Source: an uncultured Cardiobacterium sp.
Lineage (GTDB): Bacteria; Pseudomonadota; Gammaproteobacteria; Cardiobacteriales; Cardiobacteriaceae
Assembly: GCF_938028825.1 (NCBI RefSeq)
Contig: NZ_CALIZP010000032.1
Coordinates: 36,497-100,496 of the forward strand
Direction: 5' to 3'
Length of the DNA: 64,000 bases
The notes under the pieces were generated by a model, which had not been told where the DNA came from, did no database searches, and was given only the letters and a program-made list of their open reading frames with translations. How positions within the stretch are numbered: position 1 is the stretch's first letter; every line of letters begins with the position of its first letter. Below are positions 52,534-61,564 of the stretch, piece by piece. Position numbers and translations under genes: made by a program.

Positions 52534-54478
52534 TCATCCGCTTCCGGCATGTCGCCCCGGTCCCCGGTCTTCTTCGTCTTCTTCGCCGTGCAAAAGCGCC
52601 TGTACGGCGTCGTAGAGCAGTTGTTGCTGATGCACGTTTTCTTCGGCCAGGGCGCGGTTCTGGAAGCGGGCGATGTCCGGATTGTACAGCGCCACCATTT
52701 TGCCCATGCCGCGCCGGTTCATGCGGAAGAAGAGCTGGCCGACTTTTTCGCCATGTCGTGCGGCACGCCGAGAAATTCCAGTGTCCGCTTGCCGCTGCGG
52801 ACCGCCGCATCGAAGGTTTCGCGGATGATTTCGTCCGCCCCCGCCTGGTAGAGGCGGAAGGTGCAGAGGCGGTCGTAGGCGCGGGCGACGATTTTGATGT
52901 GCGGGTTGACTGCACGCGCGAAGCGCACAATATGCAGCGCCTGCTCCGGGTTGTTGATGGCGACCACCAGCACTTTCGCCGTCTCGATTCCGGCGGTACG
53001 CAGGAGTTCGGGGCGCGAGCCGTCGCCGAAATAGCTTTTCATACCGTATTTGTCGAAGCCGGCGACGATTTGTTCATCGAGGTCGATGATGGCCACCGGG
53101 TAACCGGCGGCATGCAGGAGGTAATAGACAATCTGCCCGAAGCGGCCGAAGCCGATTTGCAGCACTTCGTGCCGTTCTTCGATGACATCCGCCGCGCGCG
53201 CCGGTGCCGCTTTTTGCGGCAGTCTGGCGTGGAGGAGCGTGAAGAGCGGGGTCAGGATTATGGAAAGGACGACGCAGGCGGTCATCGTCGCGTTTTCCGT
53301 CTTGCCGATGACGCCCTGATTGTATAGTCAAATATCTAAAAAACCGTAACGGTGTTGCGCCGCCTTGCCGTACTGGTTTGTACGGTCTGCGCCGGTGCGC
53401 CATGTTACTGTTTCTTGGCTATTTGACTATAGACGGCGGCATAGAGGATGAAGGCAAACTCGCCGCCTTGCGCCATCAGCACCGCGCGTTCCAGCGCCTC
53501 GTCGTGGCTGCTTTTTGCCAGCCGCGCCACCCCGTAGATGCACAACCCCTTCGCCGCCATCATCGCCAACACGCCGCTTGCCACCGGCAGCCAGTGTTCG
53601 GCGACCACGCGCAGGTTGAGCGACATGCCGACGGCGAGGAAGAAGAGGCCGAGCAGCAGGCCGCGAAACGGCTCGACATCCGCTTCAAGCTGATGGCGGA
53701 AACTCGAATCCGAAAGCAGGACCCCGGCGAGGAACGCGCCCATCGCCATCGACAGCCCGCCCAGTTCCAGCAACTGCCCCGAACCGAGTACGACCAGGAG
53801 CGCCGCCGCCGTCATCACCTCGCGCGCCTTGCTGCGGGCGAGCAGGCGGAAAACCAGGTTGAGCAGCCAGTGGCCGACCGCCACCAGCAGCGCGACGCAG
53901 GCGAACGCCTTGCCGATGCCCAGCCACAGCGGTGTCGTGCTTTGCGTATGCTGCGGCGAGAGGAAGGTGATGAAGGCAAGCAGCGGCACAATCAGCAAAT
54001 CCTCGAAGAGGAGGATGGAGACCATCTTCTGCCCGCCTGGCGCGGTTAATTCATGGCGCTCGCCGAGGACGGACATGACGATGGCGGTCGAAGTGAGGAC
54101 AAACCCGGCGGCGCTGACGAAGGAAATCTGCCAGGAAAAGCCGTAGAGGATGCCGACGGCGGTCAGCAACACCGCCGCCAGCACCACCTGCATGCTGCCG
54201 AGGCCGAAAATCTGGCGGCGCAGATGCCAGAGGTGCGCGGGCTTCATTTCCAGCCCGATGACGAAGAGGAAAATCACCACCCCGAGCTCGGCGATGTGCA
54301 AAATCGTGGAGGCATCCTGAAAGAGGCCGAAACCGGACGGCCCGATGACCAGCCCGGCAGTGAGATAGCCCAGCACCGAGCCCAGTCCCAAACGCTTGAA
54401 CAGCGGCACGGCGACCACCGCCGCGCCGGGAAGCGCCACTACCTGCACCACATGAAAACTGCCGCTTGCATCTGCCAT
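52534..54478 (-). pseudogene. Kef-type monovalent cation:proton antiporter, disrupted
   Basis: The gene starts at ATG 54478 (AAGGAGGTCAT upstream) with VVQVVALPGAAVVAVPLFKR and a dozen membrane helices, including GLVIGPSGFG and LGVVIFLFVIGLE. It breaks in GGEFAFILYAAVY, where a 109-bp element is inserted at 53323-53431. The next codons (NQGVIGKTENATMTACVVL) are on the far side. An RCK/TrkA-N domain follows (IGFGRFGQIVYYLLHAAGYP). One A is missing from a run near 52740 (AKK-V-GQLFF), shifting the last ~65 codons. A whole protein would have about 620 residues, normal for CPA2 antiporters. Two lesions, so not functional as read. Confidence 0.9.
53323..53431 (+). repeat. Correia-like element with different ends, copy F, inside the antiporter gene
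   Basis: TATAGTCAAATA at the left and TATTTGACTATA at the right form a perfect 12-bp inverted repeat. The core ACGGTGTTGCGCCGCCTTGC, then CGTACTGGTTTGTACGG resembles that of the other copies (GTGTTGGCTCGCCTCGCCG). Removal of the element with one TA restores the antiporter frame exactly, which shows TA target duplication. The changed termini define a second subgroup. Confidence 0.85.
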
Positions 54479-54620
54479 ATGACCTCCTTGATTTAATGGG
54501 AAAACCGCCGCACATAGCAGCAGAGGGGGCGGGCATGACAGAGCGCCACCCCCCGCGAATGCCACACGAAGCGGCACGCCGGGGGGCGCCTTGCGGCGTT
54601 TTGCTTGCGGGAATGCGCAC

Positions 54621-54647
54621 AAAAAAGCCCGCTTGTGCGGGCTTTTT
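54621..54647 (-). terminator. Terminator of the alcohol dehydrogenase gene
   Basis: AAAAGCCCGC and GCGGGCTTTT with a 4-base loop, T-run on the minus strand. It may also work for plus-strand reads. Confidence 0.85.
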
Positions 54648-54661
54648 ATGGTTGAGACCGC

Positions 54662-55711
54662 TTACAGCGTAGCGATGTCGATAACGAAGCGGTATTTCAC
54701 GTCGCTTTTCAGCATCCGCGCGTAGGCGGTGTTGATGTCCGCCATCTTGATGATCTCCACATCGGCGGTGATGTTGTGTTCGCCGCAGAAATCCAGCAGT
54801 TCTTGCGTTTCTTTGATGCCGCCGATGAGGGATCCGGCAACCGTGCGGCGGCCGAGAATCAGCGGCACGGTGCTGAGTGCCGGGGTCACGGCTCCGAGCA
54901 GGCCGACATACACCAGTGTGCCGTCCAGTTGCAGCGTCGGAATGTAGGGGTTGACGTCGTGTTCATAGGGCACGGTGTCGATGATGAGGTCGAACCGGTT
55001 CGCCACGCTTTTCATCTGCGCCGCGTCGGTGGAAATCACGATGTTGTGCGCGCCGAGACGTTTCGCGTCCGCCGCCTTGCCCGGACTGCGCGAGAACAGG
55101 GTGACTTCCGCGCCGAGGGCGTGCGCCAGTTTGATCGCCATGTGGCCGAGGCCGCCGAGGCCGATAACGGCGACTTTGCTGCCCTTGCCGACGTGCCAGT
55201 GGCGCAGCGGCGACCAGGTGGTGATGCCCGCGCAGAGGATGGGCGGCACGGCTTTGGTGTCAAGGTTTTCCGGCACTTTCAGCACAAAGGCATCGCTGAC
55301 GGTGATGGTTTTGGCATAACCGCCGTAGGTGGGTCGGCCGTCGTGCTTGTCGATGCCGTTGTAGGTGCCGACGAAGCCGTTCTCGCAGTATTGTTCGAGG
55401 TCGTGTTTGCAGGGTTCGCAATGGCGGCAGCTATCGACGAGGCAGCCGACGCCGACCAGATCGCCCGCTTTGAACCTGGTTACTTTGTCGCCGACGCTGC
55501 GCACGCGGCCGACGATTTCGTGCCCCGGCACGACGGGGTATATCGTGCCGCCCCAGTCGTTGCGGGCGGTGTGCAGGTCGCTGTGGCAGACGCCGGTGTA
55601 GAGGATGTCGATGACGACATCATCGGCGCGCGGCGTGCGGTATGTAAAGGTGAAGGGTGCCAGCGGGCTGGTGGCGGATTGCGCGGCATAGGCTTTGACG
55701 GTTTCAGTCAT
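54662..55711 (-). CDS. Zinc-dependent alcohol dehydrogenase, cinnamyl-ADH / YahK-like
   Basis: The 349-residue protein is a medium-chain dehydrogenase. The catalytic zinc ligands are in GVCHSDLH and GHEIVG. The structural zinc Cys are clustered in CRHCEPCKHDLEQYC, and GLGGLGHMAIKLAHALGA is the NAD(P) site. The pattern YGGYAKTITV matches the YahK/CAD group of aldehyde reductases using NADPH. It probably reduces aldehydes in the cytoplasm. The start is ATG 55711; the longer in-frame reading starts inside a Correia-like element 70 bases upstream. Single-gene unit with its own terminator. Confidence 0.92.
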   Translation of the reverse strand: MTETVKAYAAQSATSPLAPFTFTYRTPRADDVVIDILYTGVCHSDLHTARNDWGGTIYPVVPGHEIVGRVRSVGDKVTRFKAGDLVGVGCLVDSCRHCEPCKHDLEQYCENGFVGTYNGIDKHDGRPTYGGYAKTITVSDAFVLKVPENLDTKAVPPILCAGITTWSPLRHWHVGKGSKVAVIGLGGLGHMAIKLAHALGAEVTLFSRSPGKAADAKRLGAHNIVISTDAAQMKSVANRFDLIIDTVPYEHDVNPYIPTLQLDGTLVYVGLLGAVTPALSTVPLILGRRTVAGSLIGGIKETQELLDFCGEHNITADVEIIKMADINTAYARMLKSDVKYRFVIDIATL

Positions 55712-55778
55712 GGTGTGCTCCTGTGGGGGTGAAAAACGGTTTGCAGAGTATAAGCGCATCAGCGCCGGCGACAGCGGA

Positions 55779-55884
55779 TATAGTCGCTTCAAACAGAAAT
55801 GATACGGTGTTGGATCGCCTCGCCGTACTATTTGTACTGCCTTCGGCTCGCCGCCTTGTCTCATTCCTGTTTGAAACGACTATA
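55779..55884 (+). repeat. Correia-like element, copy G (106 bp)
   Basis: TATAGTCGCTTCAAAC and GTTTGAAACGACTATA form inverted ends with one mismatch. The interior differs from the copy at 28861 at only a few bases. It lies between the alcohol dehydrogenase promoter region and the speD end. Confidence 0.9.
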
Positions 55885-55923
55885 AACGTCGGCAGCGTCG
55901 GGGCATTCCGCGCGGCCTTGCCG

Positions 55924-56292
55924 TCACGCGGCGGTGTCGCCGCCGGTACCGCGCGGGATAATGCGCCGCCCGTTGTGCGCGGGGCGCAGGGCGGTTTCCA
56001 GCACGCGGCAGGCGCTGTCCATGTCGCCGCCGCAGAGGTAGAGGTCGAGCGCGGCGAAGCGGTGTTCCGGCCAGGTGTGGATGCTCAGATGCGATTCGGC
56101 GAGCAGCAATACGCCGGTTACACCCGCTTCTGCGCCGAAGTGGTGGAAGTGGGCGGCGAGGATAACCGCCCCCGCCGCTTCTGCCGCCGCGCGCAGGATG
56201 TGTTCAAGACGCCCGGCGTCGCCCAGCAGGACGGCATCGCAGCCGTAATAGTCGAGCAGGGTGTGGCTACCGTGGTTGTTGTATGCGGTCAT
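55924..56292 (-). CDS. speD: S-adenosylmethionine decarboxylase proenzyme (SpeD)
   Basis: The 122-residue protein is the short prokaryotic form. The self-cleavage site is Glu66-Ser67 in LAESHLSIHTWPE; Ser67 becomes the pyruvoyl group, and His72 and Cys87 keep the spacing of the Thermotoga-type enzyme. It supplies decarboxylated SAM for spermidine synthesis. The ATG overlaps the stop of a decayed upstream reading. No spermidine synthase gene is next to it in the window. Confidence 0.93.
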   Translation of the reverse strand: MTAYNNHGSHTLLDYYGCDAVLLGDAGRLEHILRAAAEAAGAVILAAHFHHFGAEAGVTGVLLLAESHLSIHTWPEHRFAALDLYLCGGDMDSACRVLETALRPAHNGRRIIPRGTGGDTAA

Positions 56293-56547
56293 GCGGTAGG
56301 TTTATTACGGACGGGGGTGGGTTCGGTGCCATCGGCAAAGGTGATGTTCAGGCGGCAACCGTCCGCTTCGGCGACAGTGTGGATGGTGGCGGCGGTGCCG
56401 GGATGTGCTTGCCGGATGGCTTCTGCCGGGTGACGGGTGAAGGCGGCCGGGTCAAGCGGACAGCGGGGAAGCGTTTGTGCAGGATGTTCATGATTCCATA
56501 TTTCGGGATTATGTTCGCGGCAAGGGTCAGCAGCGCGTTCTTTGTGT
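56289..56547 (-). pseudogene. Possible 3' remnant of a gene coupled to speD
   Basis: A minus-strand reading of about 80 codons ends in TGA overlapping the speD ATG (ATGA), the arrangement of two coupled genes. It encodes HPAQTLPRCPLDPAAFTRHP and later LNITFADGTEPTPVRNK. There is no start. Its upstream side meets the end of the IS1-family element at 56588. I recognise no family. It may be what is left of a gene removed by the insertion or a deletion next to it. Confidence 0.35.
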
Positions 56548-56909
56548 TTTCAGCAAAATACCGCTGCATAGCATACATATATTTCGGGGTGTGGCCTGAA
56601 AAGTATGCCGGGCTGGACAAAGCCATAGTTGATGTAGTGAAAAGCCGGATTAAAGGCCTTGAAGTGGTAGAGCAATTTCTTTGAAAAACAACAGGTTTCC
56701 CTCACAATCCGCCTGATTCTGTGCCTCAGGCGGCAATTATTACCTTCAATTCCCACTGTATATTTCTTGCCAATATTCGATTTTTCACTACCAAATACTT
56801 CAACAAAACTTTGCCACTTATCCATTGCAATATTCCCATAAGTAATCTTTAGATCGTTTAAACGTGCTTCTAATTCCCTTACTGTAGCAATATCTCTTTT
56901 CCCCCAGAC

Positions 56910-58073
56910 CTTCGTACACGACAAAAAAATCCTTCATCCCACATCCTCCTTGACTACCAGTAAATCCATCACCTCATCGCCTAATACCTCCAACGGCCTC
57001 ATCCCCCTGAATAACACAGAAACCAGCCGGTCCAACCCCGCCCGGAATAAACTTTGCGCAGGCCTGCCATGCTTCTTCACCTTGATCGGCCGCCGTTTAT
57101 CTTCTGCTTCCCCCGCGCGGCAGGACAGCACAAAGCCTATCGCCAGCACTGACATCAACCTGTCTATCTTCGCCGGTGCGCTCATATGTGTGTCTTCCAG
57201 ATTGAACCCTTTGCTTTTCAGGCTGCCAAACAGCGTCTCTATCTGCCAACGCTCACCGTATGCTTCAATCCCCTTGCCCTCTTTGTCACTGCAAACCACC
57301 AGTAGTTGCCCGTCAGTCAGACGGGTAGCCTCAAGATAGTGCTGTTGCCCATACAGCATCACCGGCCCCAATCTTTTCCCTTCACCTGTTTTCAGCGCCC
57401 GAAAGTGGCTCTTCAACGCCCGCCTTGTGCCACCTTTTCCCGCTATCTGCGCGTTTTCCTTGCAGCGGATGCAGTAAGAAATCCCTGCTTGACGCAGATA
57501 CGCCAGCCATTCATTGCCAATGAATTCCCGATCCGCATAGAGTGTTTCAATGTGGAGGTCGGGGAAGGTCCCGCGGAAAAGATCCGGCAGGGCGGTTCTT
57601 TCGCCTGTGTTGGAATTGCCTTTTTTATCAGCCGTTTTCCACAGTATCGGGATGGCAACACCACGCCGGACCACGGCCGGCACCGGGATGTTGATGCAGG
57701 ATTTGCCGTATTCCCATGTCGTGCGGTCGAGAGTGAGGCGGACGTTTTGCCAGCCGAAAACCGAGAAGACGAAGCGGGCAACATCAGTTCTGCCGATAAG
57801 AGCCCCGGCAAAGAAACGCTGCATACGGCGATAGATGGATTCCGGCTTGGCCTTTGAGGAAAAGGCGTTTTTGAGTGCGGACAGATTGACGGTTTGGCGG
57901 ACAAACAGTGCGGTGATGATGCTGGCGAGGCAGTCGATTCTTGCTTTGTGCCAGGAAAGGTGTTGCTTTAAGATGTCGGAAAACCCGCTGGAATTTGGCA
58001 TGGTGTGCGTCGTCGTAAAACTTACACTTTGCTATGTTTTTCAGCGGGTTTTGTTTTTTTGTCGTGTACGAAG
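56910..58073 (-). mobile_element. IS4-family insertion sequence (1164 bp)
   Basis: The ends are CTTCGTACACGACAAAAAAA and its complement at 58054-58073. The 9-bp target CCCCCAGAC is repeated on both sides (56901-56909 and 58074-58082), so the insertion is intact and recent enough to keep its duplication. It lies within an IS1-family transposase gene. Confidence 0.93.
56934..58001 (-). CDS. IS4-family transposase
   Basis: The 355-residue DDE transposase has a first Asp in LTLDRTTW, a second in LYADREF, and the Glu in GERWQIETLFGSLKSKGF, the IS4 family Y-(2)-R-(3)-E-(6)-K type signature in variant form. It is complete and fills the element. It cuts and joins the inverted ends at 56910 and 58073. 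No frameshift was seen, so the element could be active. Confidence 0.92.
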   Translation of the reverse strand: MPNSSGFSDILKQHLSWHKARIDCLASIITALFVRQTVNLSALKNAFSSKAKPESIYRRMQRFFAGALIGRTDVARFVFSVFGWQNVRLTLDRTTWEYGKSCINIPVPAVVRRGVAIPILWKTADKKGNSNTGERTALPDLFRGTFPDLHIETLYADREFIGNEWLAYLRQAGISYCIRCKENAQIAGKGGTRRALKSHFRALKTGEGKRLGPVMLYGQQHYLEATRLTDGQLLVVCSDKEGKGIEAYGERWQIETLFGSLKSKGFNLEDTHMSAPAKIDRLMSVLAIGFVLSCRAGEAEDKRRPIKVKKHGRPAQSLFRAGLDRLVSVLFRGMRPLEVLGDEVMDLLVVKEDVG

Positions 58074-58549
58074 CCCCCAGACATAAGCCACTATTTCGCC
58101 GCTAGTACGGTCATAAGCATAAATAAGCCATACCTTATTCTTTTTGCTGCCGACGAAAGTCCAGATCTCGTCAATCTCTAAAGTGTCATAATGATTTTTC
58201 TTGGGAAGAACATGATGTTGTGACGTTTTCAGTACCTTCTGTACCTTGTACCTGCTGCATCCTGTTATTGCGGAAATATCACGAATACCACAATCACGAA
58301 CCGGCATTTTGAGGATAATTTTAATAATGTTTGAATGACATCCAATATAGGTCAAAATAATTGGCGGCCGTAATTTTGCTTGGCGTCGCGCTTGGTGCCA
58401 TTTTTCTTTATACTCTGCCCGTGGTAACGGGGCAACAGAGTGCTGATTGTATTTTCACAGACACGATATAACGCATCTGTCCGTTGCCCTTTTAGTTTCC
58501 GTTTACCGACACCAGTGTCAGCATACTTTTTAGGACACCATCTATTATT

Positions 58550-58581
58550 CAGCGGGTTTTATTTATTTGTCGTGTACGAAG
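58550..58581 (-). repeat. Solo right end of an IS4-family element
   Basis: CAGCGGGTTTTATTTATTTG then TCGTGTACGAAG matches the right end at 58042-58073 with two differences. No transposase or left end goes with it. It lies between the IS1 end and hsdM. Confidence 0.7.
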
Positions 58582-58597
58582 AATCTGGATATAGATT

Positions 58598-60208
58598 CTA
58601 TGGATGGCCATCTTGGAATTGCAACAGCCGTAACCTTTCTTTAATTTCCCGTTCCAGCCTGGCCGATTCTGCAAAGAGTGTATCTAAATCCGCTGAGAAT
58701 TTTGCCATTTTCTCTGTAAATTCGTCGACAGAAATATCCACATAATCAATCTTTACCTCAAAATATTGCCCCGCGGACAGGCTGTAGTTTTTGGCTTTAA
58801 TTTCATCGTAGCCGACCACCACGCTGAAATCTCCCACTGCCTGTTTGTGCGTGAAGGTATTGCAGATTTTTTGTTCTTCTGCGCGGGAAAGTACGGTTTT
58901 TTGGTTTTTGCCGTCTTTGATTTTTTCACCCAATCCCGATGCGTCGATTAACACTACATCGTCTTTATTGGCTTTATCGATAAACAAGATGGAAACGTTG
59001 GTTCCCGTCGTGGCGAAAATATTGGAAGGCATGGACACCACGCCGGCGAGCATTTTGTTTTCCACCAAATGTTCGCGGATTTTTTTGTCGATGCCCGATT
59101 GGGCGGTAATAAAGCCCGTCGGCAATACAATCGCCGCTTTGCCGTTTTCTTTCAGGCTGAACAGGATATGCTGGATAAAAAGCTGATAGATTTCCATTTT
59201 ATCCTTATCTTTCGCCTTAATTTTCGGGATGCCGGCAAAAAAGCGTTCGCGGTTTTCATCGCCTTCCAATTGGTCGCGAAAATCGCTGAAATCCAATTTA
59301 AACGGCGGATTGGAAACGATGAAATCAAATTTTTTCAGACGGCCTGAAGCGTCTTTATGGGCGGGCGACAAAATCGTATTGCCTTGAACCACATTATTCA
59401 GCGAATGCACCAAATTGTTCAAAATCAGATTCAGCCGCAACAGATTGGACGATTTTTGCGAAATATCCTGCGTATAAATCATACATTTGTCTTCGCCGAT
59501 GGCATGGGCGACGTTCATCAACAGCGTTCCCGAACCAGCCGACGGGTCGTAAACGTCCACGCTGCGGATTTGCCCGCGCACGTCCTCCGGCACCAAAATA
59601 TCCGCCATAATCCGCGCCACCGCATGCGGCGTGTAGTATTCGGCGTATTTGCCACCCGAATTGCTGTTGTAGTCTTTAATCAGGTATTCAAAAATCGTGG
59701 CAAAAAAATCAAATTTTTGCGCAAAAATTGCCTCAAAACTGAAACCCGCCAGTTTGGAAATCAGCGCGCGGCAAAAATCATCGCGTCGGCCTTCGTCAGT
59801 AATGTATTGACTGATACGCTCGAACAACACAATTTTCGCCCCGCCTTCGGTTTTCACTGAAAACAACTCCGCATTACAAGCGGCAATATCGGTGAGCGTA
59901 TCGTCAAAGAGCTTGGCAAAGTCTGCGCCATTTTGTCGCTCCGATAAATATTTGATGGAATGCTCGGGCTTCAAAACGGCCGTTTTTCCCTCAATATCCA
60001 TATTGACGAACTCGATCGGTTCGTCGGGCTTTTCTTTGCGAATTTGTTTAACTTCGAAATCGTATTTGTCGTTTAAAAATTTATACAAAAAAGCCTGACT
60101 GATGATTTTAAATTCGTTGCCGTCATTGCCTAAGCCATAGTTGGCGCAGATGGTTTTTAAGCTGTCAATCAGGGCTTTGGTTTGTTCGGTAAAGTGTTGT
60201 TCGGTCAT
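58598..60208 (-). CDS. hsdM: Type I restriction-modification system, methyltransferase subunit HsdM
   Basis: The 536-residue protein has an N-terminal helical domain and an N6-adenine methylase core. Motif I is DPSAGSGTLL and motif IV is SNPPF (FDFIVSNPPFKLDF). Before the core lies YYTPHAVARIMADIL, which is usual in HsdM. With two copies plus HsdS it methylates the target sequence. It is the last gene of the operon, 88 bases after hsdS. It contains the neisserial uptake word AGGCCGTCTGAA at 59334-59345 (inverse strand). Confidence 0.96.
   Translation of the reverse strand: MTEQHFTEQTKALIDSLKTICANYGLGNDGNEFKIISQAFLYKFLNDKYDFEVKQIRKEKPDEPIEFVNMDIEGKTAVLKPEHSIKYLSERQNGADFAKLFDDTLTDIAACNAELFSVKTEGGAKIVLFERISQYITDEGRRDDFCRALISKLAGFSFEAIFAQKFDFFATIFEYLIKDYNSNSGGKYAEYYTPHAVARIMADILVPEDVRGQIRSVDVYDPSAGSGTLLMNVAHAIGEDKCMIYTQDISQKSSNLLRLNLILNNLVHSLNNVVQGNTILSPAHKDASGRLKKFDFIVSNPPFKLDFSDFRDQLEGDENRERFFAGIPKIKAKDKDKMEIYQLFIQHILFSLKENGKAAIVLPTGFITAQSGIDKKIREHLVENKMLAGVVSMPSNIFATTGTNVSILFIDKANKDDVVLIDASGLGEKIKDGKNQKTVLSRAEEQKICNTFTHKQAVGDFSVVVGYDEIKAKNYSLSAGQYFEVKIDYVDISVDEFTEKMAKFSADLDTLFAESARLEREIKERLRLLQFQDGHP
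59334..59345 (-). other. Neisseria-type DNA uptake sequence within hsdM
   Basis: TTCAGACGGCCT is the exact complement of AGGCCGTCTGAA, the AG dialect of the neisserial uptake sequence as I recall it. It lies in the coding region between FKLDF and the preceding RLKKFD codons. Confidence 0.8.
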
Positions 60209-60296
60209 TTTTATCTCGTTTGTTTTATCGCGTAGGTCGTTTTTTTGAATCCGACATTTTCAGCTTGGAATGGTTTGTCAGATACCAGTATCCGAC

Positions 60297-61478
60297 CTAT
60301 TCCACTACGGATACCTGTCCGTTCATTAGCATGGGTAATAGGAAATCGCGTAGTTGGGTCAGGTGGTAGTTTTGCTGCTGATTTAATAATAACTTTTCAA
60401 ATAATAAATCAACCTTGGCATTAAATTGCTCTAACACAATATTAGAAGGACAAACAAATAGATCTTTTACAGCTTCAATTGGGCTTAAATTAGACTGTGA
60501 GCTTCCATTTGCTAATTTTTCTAGTCTTTCTTTACTTTCACTTCTATTAAATAATAAATAAAAAAAATACAGATATTCTTTATGGCAAATAAATTTTCCA
60601 ACACGCTGATTTAATAATAGGTTATTCATATCAACAAAACATATTCTGCCGACATTTCCCGTTAGAGAAATTAAGATATCTCCCTTCTTTAATATGCAAA
60701 ACTCTTTTATATTATTTGGAATTTTTCCGACTTTATCTGTTTTCGTTAAATCAAGATATGTATCTTGAACATTTTTTATTGTAACAATTTGATATTTGCC
60801 TCTATCTGTGTAATCTTTAGAATTAAAGGGAAAACCAGAACCTATAGTAAGGATGCTTTCAATTTTCTTAACCTCCCACCCCTTCGGAATTTCCCGTTTC
60901 AAGGTTTCGTCAAACACCATTTCGCCGCCTGAGGATTTGTAGGGCTTGCCGTTGGCGTCGGGGAAGTCGAACTGCACGAACCAGTAGTCGTACAGGGTTT
61001 TCGCTATCTCTTCCAAGCGCGCGTTGATTTGTTTGTTTAGGGCGATTTTTTTGTCCAAAGCGGATAGGACGGCAGCGATGGATTGTTGGTACTTTGAGTC
61101 TGTAAACGCTTTAATTTTTAACGGATGCAGATGATTTCGGTTCATAGTTGGAACACCAGAACCAGTTTTATATTCATTTAATTTTAAATTTTTCAATAAG
61201 TAATAAATATAATGGACGTTATTACCCTTGAAATCTTTTACATACAATGCTGTATTATGCGGAAAAAAGTTTTTTGTTATTAAATGCGGAATCCCAACTG
61301 TGCCACTTCGTCCAATCGTGATTCCAGGTGCTTTAACCTTGTATTCATTGTGATAACCTAGAATTCCGTTTGAAGATTGAACAGGATATTCTCCTTTGAC
61401 AAAAGAATCTTTTGGCAAATCATATCCACGTTGAAACTCTACTAAATCACCTAAAATACAATCTTGTAATTCATTCAT
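60297..61478 (-). CDS. hsdS: Type I restriction-modification system, specificity subunit HsdS
   Basis: The 393-residue protein has two target-recognition domains. The first (residues ~5-130) has GDLVEFQRGYDLPKDSF, and the second (~200-350) has IPKGWEVKKIESIL at its start. Each is followed by a conserved coiled helix (QQSIAAVLSALDKKIALNKQ in the middle). The recognition domains are AT-rich, as is usual for this swapped part, while the middle spacer is GC-richer. It sets the DNA target of the HsdR-HsdM complex; the target cannot be read from sequence. Confidence 0.93.
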   Translation of the reverse strand: MNELQDCILGDLVEFQRGYDLPKDSFVKGEYPVQSSNGILGYHNEYKVKAPGITIGRSGTVGIPHLITKNFFPHNTALYVKDFKGNNVHYIYYLLKNLKLNEYKTGSGVPTMNRNHLHPLKIKAFTDSKYQQSIAAVLSALDKKIALNKQINARLEEIAKTLYDYWFVQFDFPDANGKPYKSSGGEMVFDETLKREIPKGWEVKKIESILTIGSGFPFNSKDYTDRGKYQIVTIKNVQDTYLDLTKTDKVGKIPNNIKEFCILKKGDILISLTGNVGRICFVDMNNLLLNQRVGKFICHKEYLYFFYLLFNRSESKERLEKLANGSSQSNLSPIEAVKDLFVCPSNIVLEQFNAKVDLLFEKLLLNQQQNYHLTQLRDFLLPMLMNGQVSVVE

Positions 61479-61499
61479 AAAAATTTATTTCTCTTTCAA

Positions 61500-61554
61500 A
61501 GGCCGTCTGAAAAAACATTTCAAAATCCGACCGCACTTTTTCAAGCAGCCTGCA
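61500..61554 (+). other. Cluster of three different DNA-uptake words between hsdS and rhuM
   Basis: Within 55 bases are AGGCCGTCTGAA (61500-61511, neisserial AG-type), ACCGCACTT (61530-61538, complement of the Pasteurellaceae word AAGTGCGGT) and AAGCAGCCTGCA (61543-61554, which I recall as a Kingella-type variant). The gap otherwise has no gene. Confidence 0.75.
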
Positions 61555-61564
61555 TTGATGCCTG

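Larger units (their letters stand above)
56550..58355 (-). pseudogene. IS1-family transposase, interrupted
   Basis: The minus strand reads YIGCHSNIIKIILKMPVRDC, a helix-turn-helix (ISAITGCSRYKVQKVL), then LEIDEIWTFVGSKKNKVWLI with a catalytic Asp, up to EIVAYVWG. The IS4-family element then intervenes. Beyond it come VWGKRDIATVRELEARLN, GIEGNNCRLRHRIRRIVRET and HYINYGFV, the usual IS1 ending. The zinc-finger InsA part before 58355 is frameshifted and eroded (KKNGTKRDAKQNYGRQLF). Dead copy. Confidence 0.85.
56588..58540 (-). mobile_element. IS1-family insertion sequence, about 780 bp, split by an IS4-family element
   Basis: The ends are related inverted repeats: GGTGTGGCCTGAAAAGTATG on the left and, on the other strand, GGTGTCCTAAAAAGTATGC on the right. 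Without the 1164-bp insertion and its 9-bp duplication the element is about 780 bp, the size of IS1 relatives. Confidence 0.75.
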
